Program-made: the position numbers and the translations under genes
Notes under the pieces: model-generated
Database searches by the model: none
Told to the model about the DNA's origin: nothing
Seen by the model: the letters and a program-made list of their open reading frames with translations, nothing else
NCBI GenBank assembly: GCA_026985495.1
Contig: JALSQJ010000017.1
Span: forward strand, 1 to 19,456
Direction: 5' to 3'
Length of the DNA: 19,456 nt
Source: Campylobacteraceae bacterium
GTDB taxonomy: Bacteria > Campylobacterota > Campylobacteria > Campylobacterales > Sulfurovaceae
In this document: positions 7,654-16,425 of the stretch, piece after piece
How positions within the stretch are numbered: the first letter of the stretch is position 1
Layout of the letters: every line of letters begins with the position of its first letter

Positions 7654-8904
7654 ATGCGAGAGATACTAAAAGGTTCGTTGGTTATATTCCTTTTTAAAAT
7701 TATAGGTGCATTTTCACTATTTGCTCTATATATTTTAATTTCACGATATTATGGTGCAGAGACTTTTGGTGTGTTTAATCTTATATTTGCATTGATGCTT
7801 ACATTTTCTGTTCTTACACGTGTAGGGTTAGATACCTATCTTCTTAGAGTAGTATCATCTCTTAAAGATGATAAGGAGGAGATAGCACTCTTTTTAAAAA
7901 GAGTATTTATAATTCTACTGTTTAGTAGTCTGTTTGTATCTCTTCTTATCTACGCTTTTTCTAACTATATAGATGAGTATCTCTTTAAATCAATAGATGC
8001 TAAAGCCTATATTATCGGTTTAGCTTTTATTACTCTACCTTATACATTTTTTAATGTATTACCAGAACTATTTAGAGGTTTTGAAGATATTCGACGCTAT
8101 GCTTTTTTTAGAAACTTTTCTCAAAACTTCACTATTGTATTGCTTGTTTCACTCTCTATTTTTGGCTCTTTTAACTATGACCCTATCTATATATTATACT
8201 TTTCCATAGTTCTTATTACTATCTCTATTGTTGTAACAGCTTATATATTTTTAAAGAAGCAAAAAATTAACCTTTTAATAAAGGGTCGATATAACAAAAA
8301 GATTTTGAAATACTCCTATCCGATGTTTTTAGCCTCTTCTATAATGTTTATAATGGGTTATGTAGATAGTTTTATGATTAGCTACTATTTAGATGAGTAT
8401 CATGTTGGTATCTATAATGCTTGTATCAATCTATCGATGTTAATTACCTTTATTCCTATGGCAATTGGTGGATTTATCTCACCTAAAGTCTCTTTAGCCT
8501 ATTCAAATAATGAATTTGACAAGATAAAAAATATATTTAAAAATTCTTTTATAATTATTCTTATCGTAACTTTACCTATTTTTCTAATTTTGTATCTATA
8601 TGCAGACTCTTTTTTGGCACTCTTTGGAGCAGATTTTAGGATTGCAACAACAACACTTCTTCTTACTAATATAGCATTTTTATCAGAAGCACTCTGTGGA
8701 CCAGTAGGTTTTATTATGAATATGACTGATAATCAACACCTTTTTATGAAGATTCTTATTATCTCATTGTTGATTAATATTGTTTTTAATGCTCTACTTA
8801 TTCCTATTTATGGAATCAATGGTGCTGCAACTGCAATGATACTCTCTATGTTTTTTTGGACGATTGGAAGTTTAATCGCTTTAAAGAGAAAGAGGATAAT
8901 ATGA
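7654..8904 (+). CDS. Wzx-type polysaccharide flippase
   Basis: This integral inner-membrane protein (416 residues, roughly twelve to fourteen hydrophobic helices) belongs to the polysaccharide transport/MOP superfamily and should flip the completed lipid-linked repeat unit to the periplasmic face. Supporting features are the N-terminal helix, the family-typical ISRYYGAETFGVFNLIFA segment, RVGLDTYLLR between the early helices, and the repeat-like second half beginning near KKILKYSYPMFLAS. The frame is open from 7582, but the start at 7654 is chosen because GGAGA lies at 7640-7644 with 9-base spacing and the upstream residues would put an extra unlikely segment before the first helix. It is the first gene of the long plus-strand operon, driven by the promoter shared region with the kinase. 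Its stop overlaps the next start by 4 bases (ATGA). Confidence 0.88.
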   Translation: MREILKGSLVIFLFKIIGAFSLFALYILISRYYGAETFGVFNLIFALMLTFSVLTRVGLDTYLLRVVSSLKDDKEEIALFLKRVFIILLFSSLFVSLLIYAFSNYIDEYLFKSIDAKAYIIGLAFITLPYTFFNVLPELFRGFEDIRRYAFFRNFSQNFTIVLLVSLSIFGSFNYDPIYILYFSIVLITISIVVTAYIFLKKQKINLLIKGRYNKKILKYSYPMFLASSIMFIMGYVDSFMISYYLDEYHVGIYNACINLSMLITFIPMAIGGFISPKVSLAYSNNEFDKIKNIFKNSFIIILIVTLPIFLILYLYADSFLALFGADFRIATTTLLLTNIAFLSEALCGPVGFIMNMTDNQHLFMKILIISLLINIVFNALLIPIYGINGAATAMILSMFFWTIGSLIALKRKRII

Positions 8905-10088
8905 GATTAAATATAGTTCTCTTTTATATTATTACCTTTTCAATTCTATACTTAGAACCTATAGAGATTGTAGGAGGGTTAACCTTTGGAATTATTTGGA
9001 AAATTCTATTAATGGGCTTTCTCTTTCTACCAATTTTATATAGAACCTTAGTTAATAGAAATATTGAGATATTTGCTTTTTTATATATTCTATTTGCAAT
9101 TAAAACATTAATCTCTTATAGCTCTATGGAGTATTTGATGAATACCATTACCTTTTCAATAAAGGTATTAATGTTTCCACTTCTCTATCTTTTTTTTATT
9201 AAATTTAATAAAGAGAGATTGCTCTTTATCGCTAAACACTTCTCTATTGTGGTGATTTTATCTTTTATCCCATATATGTTAGGTCTATTAGAGCCACTTG
9301 GAGAGGGGTATGATTTGAGTGCTTATGGCTTAGAGGGGAGTTTTGGTTTGGTAGGTCCCTTTATTAATCCTCACTCTGCATCTATTGCATTGGCGTTTGC
9401 TATGATAATTATTACAACACTAATTAATGGAACCAATACTCTTAGAGAGAATCTATTTTATATCTTTTTAATACTTTTGGGATTCTATATTTTAATAGGA
9501 ACTTATGTTCGTACAGGAGTTGCTATATATGCTGCTGCACTGCTCTATTTTTATCTACAAAATATAAGTTTTAAAAAGATTGTTACAGTTATTATCTCTT
9601 TGGTTATCCTATTTGGAATAGGACTCTATATGGTTGAGACCAATGAAGCACTAAAGATGAGATTTGAAGATAGAAATAAATATATTCAACATGATGAGTT
9701 GGGTTCTGGTCGTCTAACCTATTGGAAAACAGCTGTAGAGAACTGGGCAAATGATGAAAAAATAGTACTCTTTATCGGATTAGGAGAGATGTATGCAGAG
9801 GAGAAGATGGAGCGTGTTGTGGGCTTAAAAATCTTTGCACATAATGAGTTTTTCCAAATGTTGCAACAGGAGGGGCTAATTGGGTTTCTTCTCTTTCTTT
9901 CAGCACTCTTTTTCCTTTTTGGGTTTATACGTCAAAATAGAGAGTCACAATACTATCTACATACTATGAGTATCTTTGTAGGTATGATAACAATGATGAT
10001 GTTTCAAGGTGGATTTTACTTTAATATTATCTTTTCGTTGAGTCTCTATCTTGCCGTATTGAAGCAAGATAACACAATTAAGTTATAA
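8901..10088 (+). CDS. O-antigen ligase/Wzy-type polysaccharide polymerase
   Basis: This 395-residue inner-membrane protein with about ten to twelve helices should polymerise flipped repeat units in the periplasm. It carries the signature of the O-antigen ligase/polymerase family: a conserved Arg in TYVRTG (201-206), a periplasmic loop with GSGRLTYWKTA (268-278), and HNEFFQMLQQEGLIG (314-328), in which the His is a hallmark of the Wzy_C family. Ligase and polymerase cannot be told apart by sequence alone. Position directly after the flippase and in an operon with a co-polymerase on the other strand favours polymerase. The frame is open from 8856, but the start at 8901 gives the ATGA overlap with the flippase stop, an AGAGG ribosome site at 8891-8895, and a proper hydrophobic N-terminus. 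Confidence 0.85.
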   Translation: MRLNIVLFYIITFSILYLEPIEIVGGLTFGIIWKILLMGFLFLPILYRTLVNRNIEIFAFLYILFAIKTLISYSSMEYLMNTITFSIKVLMFPLLYLFFIKFNKERLLFIAKHFSIVVILSFIPYMLGLLEPLGEGYDLSAYGLEGSFGLVGPFINPHSASIALAFAMIIITTLINGTNTLRENLFYIFLILLGFYILIGTYVRTGVAIYAAALLYFYLQNISFKKIVTVIISLVILFGIGLYMVETNEALKMRFEDRNKYIQHDELGSGRLTYWKTAVENWANDEKIVLFIGLGEMYAEEKMERVVGLKIFAHNEFFQMLQQEGLIGFLLFLSALFFLFGFIRQNRESQYYLHTMSIFVGMITMMMFQGGFYFNIIFSLSLYLAVLKQDNTIKL

Positions 10089-10105
10089 AAAATGGAAGGT
10101 AATAG

Positions 10106-11191
10106 ATGAATAAAGAAGAGAATAGAGTATTAATGACTGTCTCAAACCTAAAAATGACATCTGGAGTAAGCTCCTTTTGGAACTCACTCTTAAGAGAGTT
10201 TAATAAGTTTGATGATATTGCGTTTGAAGCTCTTGAAATTGGAGGGCATGGAAAAAATATTTTTGGAATTTTAGGAGACCAAATTAGATTTTATAGATCA
10301 CTAAATGGAATAAAGTTAGGATTTATTAACCCCTCACTTCTTAATCGAAGTTTCTTTAGAGATGCTTTTTTTATTAGGCAACTATTATGGAAGAAAACTC
10401 CTTTTGTAGTCTTTTTCCATGGGTGGGAGTTGGACTTTGAAGCAGAAGTAGATAGTAAGTATGTTGATTTTTTTATGAAAACTTATGGTCAAGCTGAACT
10501 TATTTTTGTACTCTCAAACGATTTTAGAGATAAAATTTATGAGTGGGGCTATAGAGGTCGGGTAGTTGTAGAGACAACCAATGCTGACATTGAACTTATT
10601 GATAATTATAGTTATGAGAATCGAGTTGAGGTTATGAAGAGTACAAAGCCGTTTAAAATCCTATTTTTAGCACGACTTATTCGAGAAAAGGGTGCTTTTG
10701 AGTTGGTTAAAGCAGTAGATATTCTTTATCAAAGAGGTTTTGAAGATATTGAGTTAACTATTGCAGGTGATGGAGAGGATTTTAAAGAGCTACAGAAGAT
10801 GGTTAAAGAGATACCATATATCCATTTAACAGGTGATGTTCAAGGGGAAGATAAGATTAATCTTTTTAAAGAGAGTCATCTCTATGCACTTCCTAGTTAC
10901 TATGGAGAGGGGTTACCTACAAGTATTTTAGAGGCAATGCTCTTTGGAATTCCTGTCGTTACAAGTCAAGCTGGTGGATTAAAATACTTCTTTGAAGATG
11001 AGAAGATGGGATATTTGGTTGAGACAAAAAATCCTGAAAATATTGCTGATGGATTAGAGAAGTTGCTGGTAAATCATAAAAAGATGGAAGAGATTTCTAA
11101 ATATAACTTTATCTATGCACAGGAGCATGTGACCAATGTTGTTATGGCAAAACGACTCCATAGTGAGATTCAAAAGGTATTACAAAGATGA
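10106..11191 (+). CDS. Family 4 glycosyltransferase (GT-B, retaining)
   Basis: This cytoplasmic glycosyltransferase should add one sugar of the repeat unit to the lipid carrier. The 361-residue protein has an N-terminal GT-B domain and a C-terminal donor-binding domain starting at FKILFLARLIREKGA (173-187), where R180 and K185 fit the phosphate-contacting residues of the family. GDGEDF (211-216) and the EX7E motif, EGLPTSILE (E248 and E256), are clear. Besides the TagA-like gene at the end of the operon it is the only polymer-extending transferase seen, so the repeat unit is either short or partly built by enzymes outside the window. The ATG has a strong Shine-Dalgarno (GGAAGG, 10094-10099) after a 17-base gap. 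The donor and acceptor are not predictable. Confidence 0.9.
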   Translation: MNKEENRVLMTVSNLKMTSGVSSFWNSLLREFNKFDDIAFEALEIGGHGKNIFGILGDQIRFYRSLNGIKLGFINPSLLNRSFFRDAFFIRQLLWKKTPFVVFFHGWELDFEAEVDSKYVDFFMKTYGQAELIFVLSNDFRDKIYEWGYRGRVVVETTNADIELIDNYSYENRVEVMKSTKPFKILFLARLIREKGAFELVKAVDILYQRGFEDIELTIAGDGEDFKELQKMVKEIPYIHLTGDVQGEDKINLFKESHLYALPSYYGEGLPTSILEAMLFGIPVVTSQAGGLKYFFEDEKMGYLVETKNPENIADGLEKLLVNHKKMEEISKYNFIYAQEHVTNVVMAKRLHSEIQKVLQR

Positions 11192-12351
11192 ATATTGAGA
11201 AGATTGAATCGTATCTTTTAGAGGACTCTTTAGCCACCTATGACCCTTATGATATATGGATTACCAAGTTTGGTCAAAGAGTAAAACAGTTCTATTACAG
11301 ACATAATTTATTGGGTATTGCTCCTGCAGGAGCATTAACCATATATGACTACTATCTTAATAATCAAATCCGTTTAGGGTATAAAAAACTAGAGTATCCT
11401 CTTGTTCGAGCTCAAGCTGTGTTGACGCTTTTAGAGCTCTATAAACAGAAGCCTAAAGCTATCTATTTAGAGTATGCTAAAAAGCATATCGATTGGCTTT
11501 TAGAGCATAGTTGCAAAGGGTATAGTGGTTACTGTTGGGGGCTAAATTATGATTGGGTCTATTCAGCAGAGAAAACTTATGATAGCAATATGCCATTTAG
11601 TACGCATACACCATACCCTTTAGAGGCAATGGTACGCTATTTTCAAGTTACTAATGATGAGACTCTTATCGCTCCAATAGAGTCAGTGTTTAATTTTTTT
11701 GAAAAAGATATAAAGATTATGGTAGATGAGTCCAATATGTTGGCACTCTCCTATGGTGTAGAGAGAGATAGAGTCGCTACCAATGCTACCTCTTATGGAA
11801 TCTACTGCTATTCACTACTTTTAGAGTTTTTCCCTGAAAAAGAGGAGTATATTAAAGATAAGATTAATCGATTATATACTTTTTTAGTAGAGATGCAACA
11901 AGAGGATGGTAGTTGGCTCTACTCTCCTTATGATGAGAATACCTTTATTGATACATTTCATAGTGCTTTTATTATGAAAAATATCTTTAAAACTAATAAA
12001 ATTGTACCACTTTACGGCTCAAAAGAGGTTATCTCTAAAGGGTATAGGTATCTTTTAGTACATATGTTCAATAGCGATAAAAATCTATTTAAACGATTCT
12101 CTAAAAGTAATAGGGTCTCAATTATTAAATTTGATTTGTATGATAATGCCGAGATGTTACATTTGGCAAAATTATTAAAAGATGAGGTCTTAGTAGAGAA
12201 GTTAGAGCTTTCAATTAGAGAGAATTTTATAACCAAAGATGGTCAGATAGCCTCTGTAGTAGATATTTTTGGAAGTTTAAAAAATATTAACCATTTAGGG
12301 TGGGCAGTAGTTCAGTACCTCTATGCCTTAGCGAAAGTAGAGGAGCAGTAG
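11188..12351 (+). CDS. Alpha/alpha-toroid protein of polysaccharide clusters (VpsJ-like), function unknown
   Basis: The 387-residue soluble protein has no signal peptide or membrane helix, so it should act in the cytoplasm. It appears all-helical with aromatic-rich repeats: GYSGYCWGLNYDW (111-123), FSTHTPYPLEA (137-147), VATNATSYG (196-204) and QQEDGSW (237-243). The last resembles the QW motif (Q-x2-DGSW) of alpha/alpha-toroid enzymes such as terpenoid cyclases. It recalls the VpsJ-like proteins of Vibrio and other EPS loci, which have no known activity; some relatives carry misleading names in databases. It could be a sugar isomerase, epimerase, lyase-like enzyme or a binding protein. Its start overlaps the GT4 stop (ATGA) and its stop is one base before the amidotransferase start, so the three are probably translationally coupled and act in the same process. 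Confidence 0.65.
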   Translation: MNIEKIESYLLEDSLATYDPYDIWITKFGQRVKQFYYRHNLLGIAPAGALTIYDYYLNNQIRLGYKKLEYPLVRAQAVLTLLELYKQKPKAIYLEYAKKHIDWLLEHSCKGYSGYCWGLNYDWVYSAEKTYDSNMPFSTHTPYPLEAMVRYFQVTNDETLIAPIESVFNFFEKDIKIMVDESNMLALSYGVERDRVATNATSYGIYCYSLLLEFFPEKEEYIKDKINRLYTFLVEMQQEDGSWLYSPYDENTFIDTFHSAFIMKNIFKTNKIVPLYGSKEVISKGYRYLLVHMFNSDKNLFKRFSKSNRVSIIKFDLYDNAEMLHLAKLLKDEVLVEKLELSIRENFITKDGQIASVVDIFGSLKNINHLGWAVVQYLYALAKVEEQ

Positions 12352-12352
12352 T

Positions 12353-14212
12353 ATGTGTGGTATTTTAGGAGCTGTCAATAATAAGTTTGGAGATGAAGCT
12401 TTAGATTTAATAAAACATCGAGGACCCGATGATAGTAAAATAGTCAACTTAGAGATAGGTGATAATAGTATCACATTTGGACATAGGAGGCTCTCTATTC
12501 AAGATTTAACTGATGCAGGGCAACAACCAATGTATGATGCATCAAAGAGGTTTCTTATTATCTTTAATGGTGAGATTTATAACCATTTGGAGCTTAGAGA
12601 GGAGCTTAGTGAGGTAGAGTTTAATGGACACTCCGATACGGAGACTATTGTTAACTATATTGCAAAATTTGGTATTGAGAGTATAGATAAGTTTAATGGG
12701 ATTTTTGGTTTAGCTCTACTTGATATAGAGCAACAGATTATCTATTTAGCACGAGATAGATTTGGTGTTAAACCACTATATTTTATGCAAGATAATACTT
12801 TTGTCTTCTCTTCAGAGATTAAGCCTATTTTAAAGATAGTTGATAGTTATCAGATAAACTTAGAGGGGTTAAATAGCTATTTTACCCTTAGATACAACCC
12901 CTCATCTTCTACTATGTATCACACTATCTCTAAGGTAAAGCCTGGAGAGGTTCTATCTTATAATCTTGAAAAAGAGTCGTTATCAATGCTTTTTAATATC
13001 AATAAAAAATTTATTGGAAATATTCGTATTGATAAGAGCAAAAGTGAAGCCTATTGGATAGATAGGCTTTCAGAAAAGTTTGAAGAGGCAGTTGCACGGC
13101 AGATGCTTTCAGATGTTGAAGTGGGAAGTTTCCTATCTGGTGGGTTAGATTCAGCACTTATCACCTCTATTGCATCAAAATACTCAAATGGTAAAATTAA
13201 AACATTCTGTATCGGTTTTCAAGGAGCAACGGCTGAAGAGGATGAAATTTTAGAAGCAAGACGAAGTGCAGAGCTACTAGGAACAGACCATTATGATGTG
13301 ATTGTTAATCCTAAAGAGTATATGAAAAATATGGAAAAAGCACTCTATATCAATGAAGAGCCTAATGGAACAGACTCAACTTTAGCTCAATATCAAATTA
13401 GTGAATTGGCAAGTAAACATGTTAAGGTGATGTTAGCAGGGCAGGGAGCTGATGAGATATTTATGGGGTATGCTCGTTACGGTGCAGAGACTAAAAGAGA
13501 AAAATATTTACCATTGATAAAAGTTGCAAATTTAGTAAAGCCTCTCTTCTCACACCCAAAGTTTCATAAGTTGCAACGAGGGCTTTATGCTTTAGGTGAA
13601 AAAGATGAGTATAGACGACTAGAGAAGATATACACTGTATTTACTGAAGATGAGCGAAAAAAACTCTTGAAAAATATATATAGAGTGCAAGAGAGTGAGT
13701 TAAGAGATACCTATGATTTTATACCTAAAGAGATTGACTCTTCAGATAAGATGTCTATTTTAGATACCTATACTTGGCTTAGTGATGAGTTGTTAATGTA
13801 TGGAGATAAAACAACTATGGCAACTTCTGTTGAGATGAGAGTTCCATTTTTAGATAATGAGTTTGTAGAAACGGTTCATAAAATTCCTACCCATTTTAAG
13901 ATAAAAAATGGGAGACATAAATATATTTTACGAAAAATGGCAGAGAATATTCTTCCTAATGAGATTATCTATCGACCTAAAAAGGGATTTAGTATGCCTA
14001 GTCTAAAGTGGTTTCAAGAGGATTTGAATGATGATATTATGGAACTCTTAAACTCTGATGACTCTTTGATTACCGAATTTATAGATAGAGGTGAAATTGA
14101 GAAGTTAATTCTTAAATATCGAGATAAAAGAGAGAATGATGAACGAAAAATTGTACTTTTGATGAGTATTGAGTATCAGCTTAGACTACTTAATAAGAGA
14201 TTTAAGCTATGA
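12353..14212 (+). CDS. asnB: Glutamine-dependent amidotransferase, asparagine synthase (AsnB) family
   Basis: The 619-residue protein is a full-length two-domain asparagine synthase-type enzyme. The N-terminal class II glutaminase has the nucleophile Cys2 (MCGI), HRGPD (22-26) and NGEIYN (72-77), and should release ammonia from glutamine. The C-terminal synthetase domain has the PP-loop SGGLDS (262-267) for ATP and GQGADE further on. Both domains look intact. In EPS and O-antigen loci such genes often amidate an uronic acid or other sugar carboxyl instead of making asparagine. Given the epimerase for uronic acids upstream, amidation of a uronosyl group is the inferred role; ordinary asparagine synthesis is the alternative. 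The ATG follows AGGAG (12341-12345), one base after the previous stop. Its end overlaps the next start by 4 bases. Confidence 0.88.
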   Translation: MCGILGAVNNKFGDEALDLIKHRGPDDSKIVNLEIGDNSITFGHRRLSIQDLTDAGQQPMYDASKRFLIIFNGEIYNHLELREELSEVEFNGHSDTETIVNYIAKFGIESIDKFNGIFGLALLDIEQQIIYLARDRFGVKPLYFMQDNTFVFSSEIKPILKIVDSYQINLEGLNSYFTLRYNPSSSTMYHTISKVKPGEVLSYNLEKESLSMLFNINKKFIGNIRIDKSKSEAYWIDRLSEKFEEAVARQMLSDVEVGSFLSGGLDSALITSIASKYSNGKIKTFCIGFQGATAEEDEILEARRSAELLGTDHYDVIVNPKEYMKNMEKALYINEEPNGTDSTLAQYQISELASKHVKVMLAGQGADEIFMGYARYGAETKREKYLPLIKVANLVKPLFSHPKFHKLQRGLYALGEKDEYRRLEKIYTVFTEDERKKLLKNIYRVQESELRDTYDFIPKEIDSSDKMSILDTYTWLSDELLMYGDKTTMATSVEMRVPFLDNEFVETVHKIPTHFKIKNGRHKYILRKMAENILPNEIIYRPKKGFSMPSLKWFQEDLNDDIMELLNSDDSLITEFIDRGEIEKLILKYRDKRENDERKIVLLMSIEYQLRLLNKRFKL

Positions 14213-15207
14213 AAAAAATATTTTTAACACTTGATTATGAACTCTTCTTTGGAGGTAAGAGTGGAACAGCTAATAGCTGTCTAATTGAACCTGTAGAGAA
14301 GTTGTTAGATATTTTAAATAGATATGGTGTTAAGGCAACTTTTTTTATTGATAGTGGTTATCTTGTTCGACTTCAAGCATTAAAGGGCGAATATAAGGTA
14401 TTGGAACAGGAGTACCAAGATATTGTTAATCAGATAGAGTATTTGGATAAAACAGGTCACTCTATCCAGCTACATATTCACCCTCATTGGGAAGATAGTA
14501 CCTTTAATGGAGAGGAGTGGGTTATGGATACAAGCCGATATAGACTACATGATTTTTCCAAAAAGGAGATAGATAGCATTGTCTATCGTTATAAAAAAGT
14601 ATTGAGTGATATTGTTCAAAATGAAATTTTTGCACACCGTGCAGGTGGGTGGTGCATACAGCCTTTCGAGCCTCTTTTTAGAGCATTTAAAAAACATAAT
14701 ATTTGGTTAGATAGTACTCTATTTAAAAATGGAAAAAATAGTAGTGAAACACACTATTTTAACTTTGAAAATATGCCAAAAAATGGAGAGTGGAACTTTG
14801 AAAGTGACCCACTAAAAGAGGAGCCTAAAGGTTTTTTTAGAGAGATACCCATCTCTGCTTATAGGCTCTCTCCTCTCTTCTTTTGGAAGTTGGCTTTTTT
14901 TAAAAAGTTTGGTGGGGCAGAGCATAAAGGATTTGGAGATGGAGTAGCTGCTGGGGGTTCTAAATTTGACAAGTTAAGAATGTTAAGTAGGTTTACACAT
15001 AGTGTTGTCTCTATAGATGGATATAAAGCATCTTTTTTACAAAAAGCCTATAGTGCTTTTTTAAATAGATTAGATGAGAAGCACTTTGTAGTAATAGGAC
15101 ACCCTAAATCTATGAGCGACTACTCACTAAAAGAGTTAGAAAAGTTTATTATAAATAGTGGTCGTGAAAAATTTAAGACTTTTAAGGTTTTTAAAAATGA
15201 ATTATAA
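14209..15207 (+). CDS. Cytoplasmic polysaccharide deacetylase-like (NodB-fold) protein
   Basis: This 332-residue protein lacks a signal peptide and is predicted to be cytoplasmic, unlike the secreted deacetylase at the start of the locus. It fits the NodB/glycoside hydrolase-deacetylase superfamily: TLDYE (7-11, giving a metal-binding Asp), a histidine-rich motif GHSIQLHIHPHW (83-94), FAHRAGGW (141-148) and GHPK (297-300). The first residues are the core beta strand, so the start at 14209 (ATGA overlap with the amidotransferase) is sound. It may deacetylate a sugar nucleotide or lipid-linked intermediate before flipping. The substrate is unknown, and the family also includes inactive members. 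Overlaps at both ends point to translational coupling with its neighbours. Confidence 0.72.
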   Translation: MKKIFLTLDYELFFGGKSGTANSCLIEPVEKLLDILNRYGVKATFFIDSGYLVRLQALKGEYKVLEQEYQDIVNQIEYLDKTGHSIQLHIHPHWEDSTFNGEEWVMDTSRYRLHDFSKKEIDSIVYRYKKVLSDIVQNEIFAHRAGGWCIQPFEPLFRAFKKHNIWLDSTLFKNGKNSSETHYFNFENMPKNGEWNFESDPLKEEPKGFFREIPISAYRLSPLFFWKLAFFKKFGGAEHKGFGDGVAAGGSKFDKLRMLSRFTHSVVSIDGYKASFLQKAYSAFLNRLDEKHFVVIGHPKSMSDYSLKELEKFIINSGREKFKTFKVFKNEL

Positions 15208-15901
15208 AATAGTTAATAAATATAAGATAAATGCATTTGAATCAAAAGATATTTTTTTAGATTATATTGAAGATAAAAAGAAGATTCTTATTGCAATGAA
15301 TGCAGAGAAGATTATTAAGAGTGATGACTCTTTACGAAAGATTGTAAATAGTAATATTGCATATCCTGATGGTTTTGGTGCTGTTTTGGCACTAAAAAGT
15401 ATAGGTTTGTCAGCTATTAAAATACCAGGAAGTGAATTTTGGTTAGATATTGTCTCTAGGTTTGAGAGGAGCAAAAGGTTTTATTTGATTGGCTCAACAA
15501 GAGAGGTTATTCATGCTACTGTGAAGAGACTCAAAATAGAGTTCCCCTCTATTGAGATTGTTGGTTACAGAGATGGTTTTTTAAGTGATAGAGATAAGTA
15601 TAGATTAATAGATGATTTAAAAAAAACTCAACCCGATATTGTTTTTGTAGCACAGGGGAGTCCAAGACAAGAGTTTTTAATGCAGGAGTTAAAAGAGGAG
15701 CATAAAGCGCTCTATATGGGTTTAGGAGGTAGTTTTGATATTTATGGAGGAGATAAGAGACGAGCCCCATCACTCTTTTTAAAATTAGAGTTAGAGTGGT
15801 TCTATAGACTTTTAAAAGAGCCTACACGGTTTAGCAGACAGTTAGCATTGATAAAATTTTTAATTTTTATTGGAAAAAATTCTCTGTTAAATAGAAAATA
15901 G
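15197..15901 (+). CDS. WecG/TagA/CpsF-family glycosyltransferase (GT26)
   Basis: This 234-residue enzyme should add the second sugar, usually a ManNAc-type residue, to a lipid-linked HexNAc (as TagA in wall teichoic acid and WecG in enterobacterial common antigen). Motifs are PDGFG (57-61, with the Asp the family uses), GSPRQEF (144-150), GGSFDIYGGDKRRAP (167-181) and ELEWFYRLLKEPTR (188-201). The frame is open from 15158, but 15197 is preferred: it gives an 11-base overlap with the upstream gene, a normal N-terminus, and avoids 13 extra residues. It is the last gene of the operon; a hairpin follows. Its presence implies a HexNAc-PP-undecaprenol acceptor, which agrees with the sugar-phosphate transferase at the beginning of the locus. 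Confidence 0.9.
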   Translation: MNYKIVNKYKINAFESKDIFLDYIEDKKKILIAMNAEKIIKSDDSLRKIVNSNIAYPDGFGAVLALKSIGLSAIKIPGSEFWLDIVSRFERSKRFYLIGSTREVIHATVKRLKIEFPSIEIVGYRDGFLSDRDKYRLIDDLKKTQPDIVFVAQGSPRQEFLMQELKEEHKALYMGLGGSFDIYGGDKRRAPSLFLKLELEWFYRLLKEPTRFSRQLALIKFLIFIGKNSLLNRK

Positions 15902-15912
15902 TGTAATGTAGT

Positions 15913-15937
15913 AATTGAGGAGTAAAACTCCTCAATT
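15913..15937. terminator. Bidirectional hairpin between the EPS operon and rplT
   Basis: AATTGAGGAG (15913-15922) pairs perfectly with CTCCTCAATT (15928-15937) around TAAAA. The stem is 10 bp with a G/C-rich upper half. It lies between the convergent stops of the TagA-like gene (15901) and rplT (15959). The T-rich tract is poor on both sides, so termination may be partial, but the position fits a shared terminator. Confidence 0.6.
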
Positions 15938-15958
15938 GTAGAATAAAAAGGTTACTTA

Positions 15959-16315
15959 TTATGCACTTAGTGCTGCTTTTGAAGCCTCTGCAACTTTTGT
16001 AAATGCTTCAGGAGCATTCATAGCCATATCAGCTAAAATTTTTCTGTCAAGTTCAATATTTGCAACTTTAAGACCATGCATGAATGTTGAGTAGTTCATA
16101 TCATTAAGTCTAGCGGCTGCATTGATTCTAACAATCCAGAGTCTTCTAAAGTCTCTTTTCTTCTGTCTTCTGTCTCTATAAGCATATACTAATGAACGCT
16201 CTAATTGCTCTTTAGCTTTTCTAAAGTGTTTTCTTCTACCACTGTAGAATCCTCTAGCTTGTTTTAGTAGTCTTTTGTGACGTTTATGTCTAACTGTACC
16301 AGTTCTTACTCTCAT
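15959..16315 (-). CDS. rplT: 50S ribosomal protein L20
   Basis: This 118-residue basic protein binds 23S rRNA early in assembly of the large ribosomal subunit. The full length matches the family. The N-terminal basic arm ([28 protein letters not shown]) and [21 protein letters not shown] (about 47-67) are characteristic. The ATG follows AAGGAG on the minus strand. It is the second gene of an rpmI-rplT pair. The 110 bases between the two genes hold two hairpins. In many bacteria L20 represses its own operon by binding the mRNA; whether that occurs here is not shown by the sequence. Confidence 0.98.
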   Translation of the reverse strand: MRVRTGTVRHKRHKRLLKQARGFYSGRRKHFRKAKEQLERSLVYAYRDRRQKKRDFRRLWIVRINAAARLNDMNYSTFMHGLKVANIELDRKILADMAMNAPEAFTKVAEASKAALSA

Positions 16316-16356
16316 TGTTTCTCCTTTACCTAAGTACTATTGTTTTAGTATTGGTG

Positions 16357-16397
16357 TCATTTTAAGTTTAAAATGAACTTGTCCTAATATTTTAGGA
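16357..16397 (-). promoter_or_regulatory. Two hairpins between rpmI and rplT
   Basis: TCATTTTAA (16357-16365) pairs with TTAAAATGA (16368-16376) around 2 bases, a nearly perfect palindrome. TCCTAA (16382-16387) pairs with TTAGGA (16392-16397) around TATT. Both lie in the rpmI-rplT spacer, upstream of the rplT ribosome site. They may be a leader structure for rplT or a processing site. Base pairing is seen; function is inferred. Confidence 0.35.
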
Positions 16398-16425
16398 GTT
16401 ATTGCTTGTTAAGATGTAACTAAAA

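Noticed and set aside
8856..8900. Longer N-terminus for the polymerase (start at 8856)
   Set aside because: The extra 15 residues are charged and lie inside the flippase gene. The 8901 ATG gives an ATGA overlap and a clear ribosome site.
12012..12236. Minus-strand open frame in the toroid gene
   Set aside because: Antisense shadow with no promoter or ribosome site.
15158..15196. Longer N-terminus for the TagA-like enzyme (start at 15158)
   Set aside because: The 13 extra residues come from overlapping deacetylase sequence. The start at 15197 gives an 11-base overlap and a normal family N-terminus.
15262..15773. Two minus-strand open frames opposite the TagA-like gene
   Set aside because: The plus strand encodes all family motifs. 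The reverse frames have no features.
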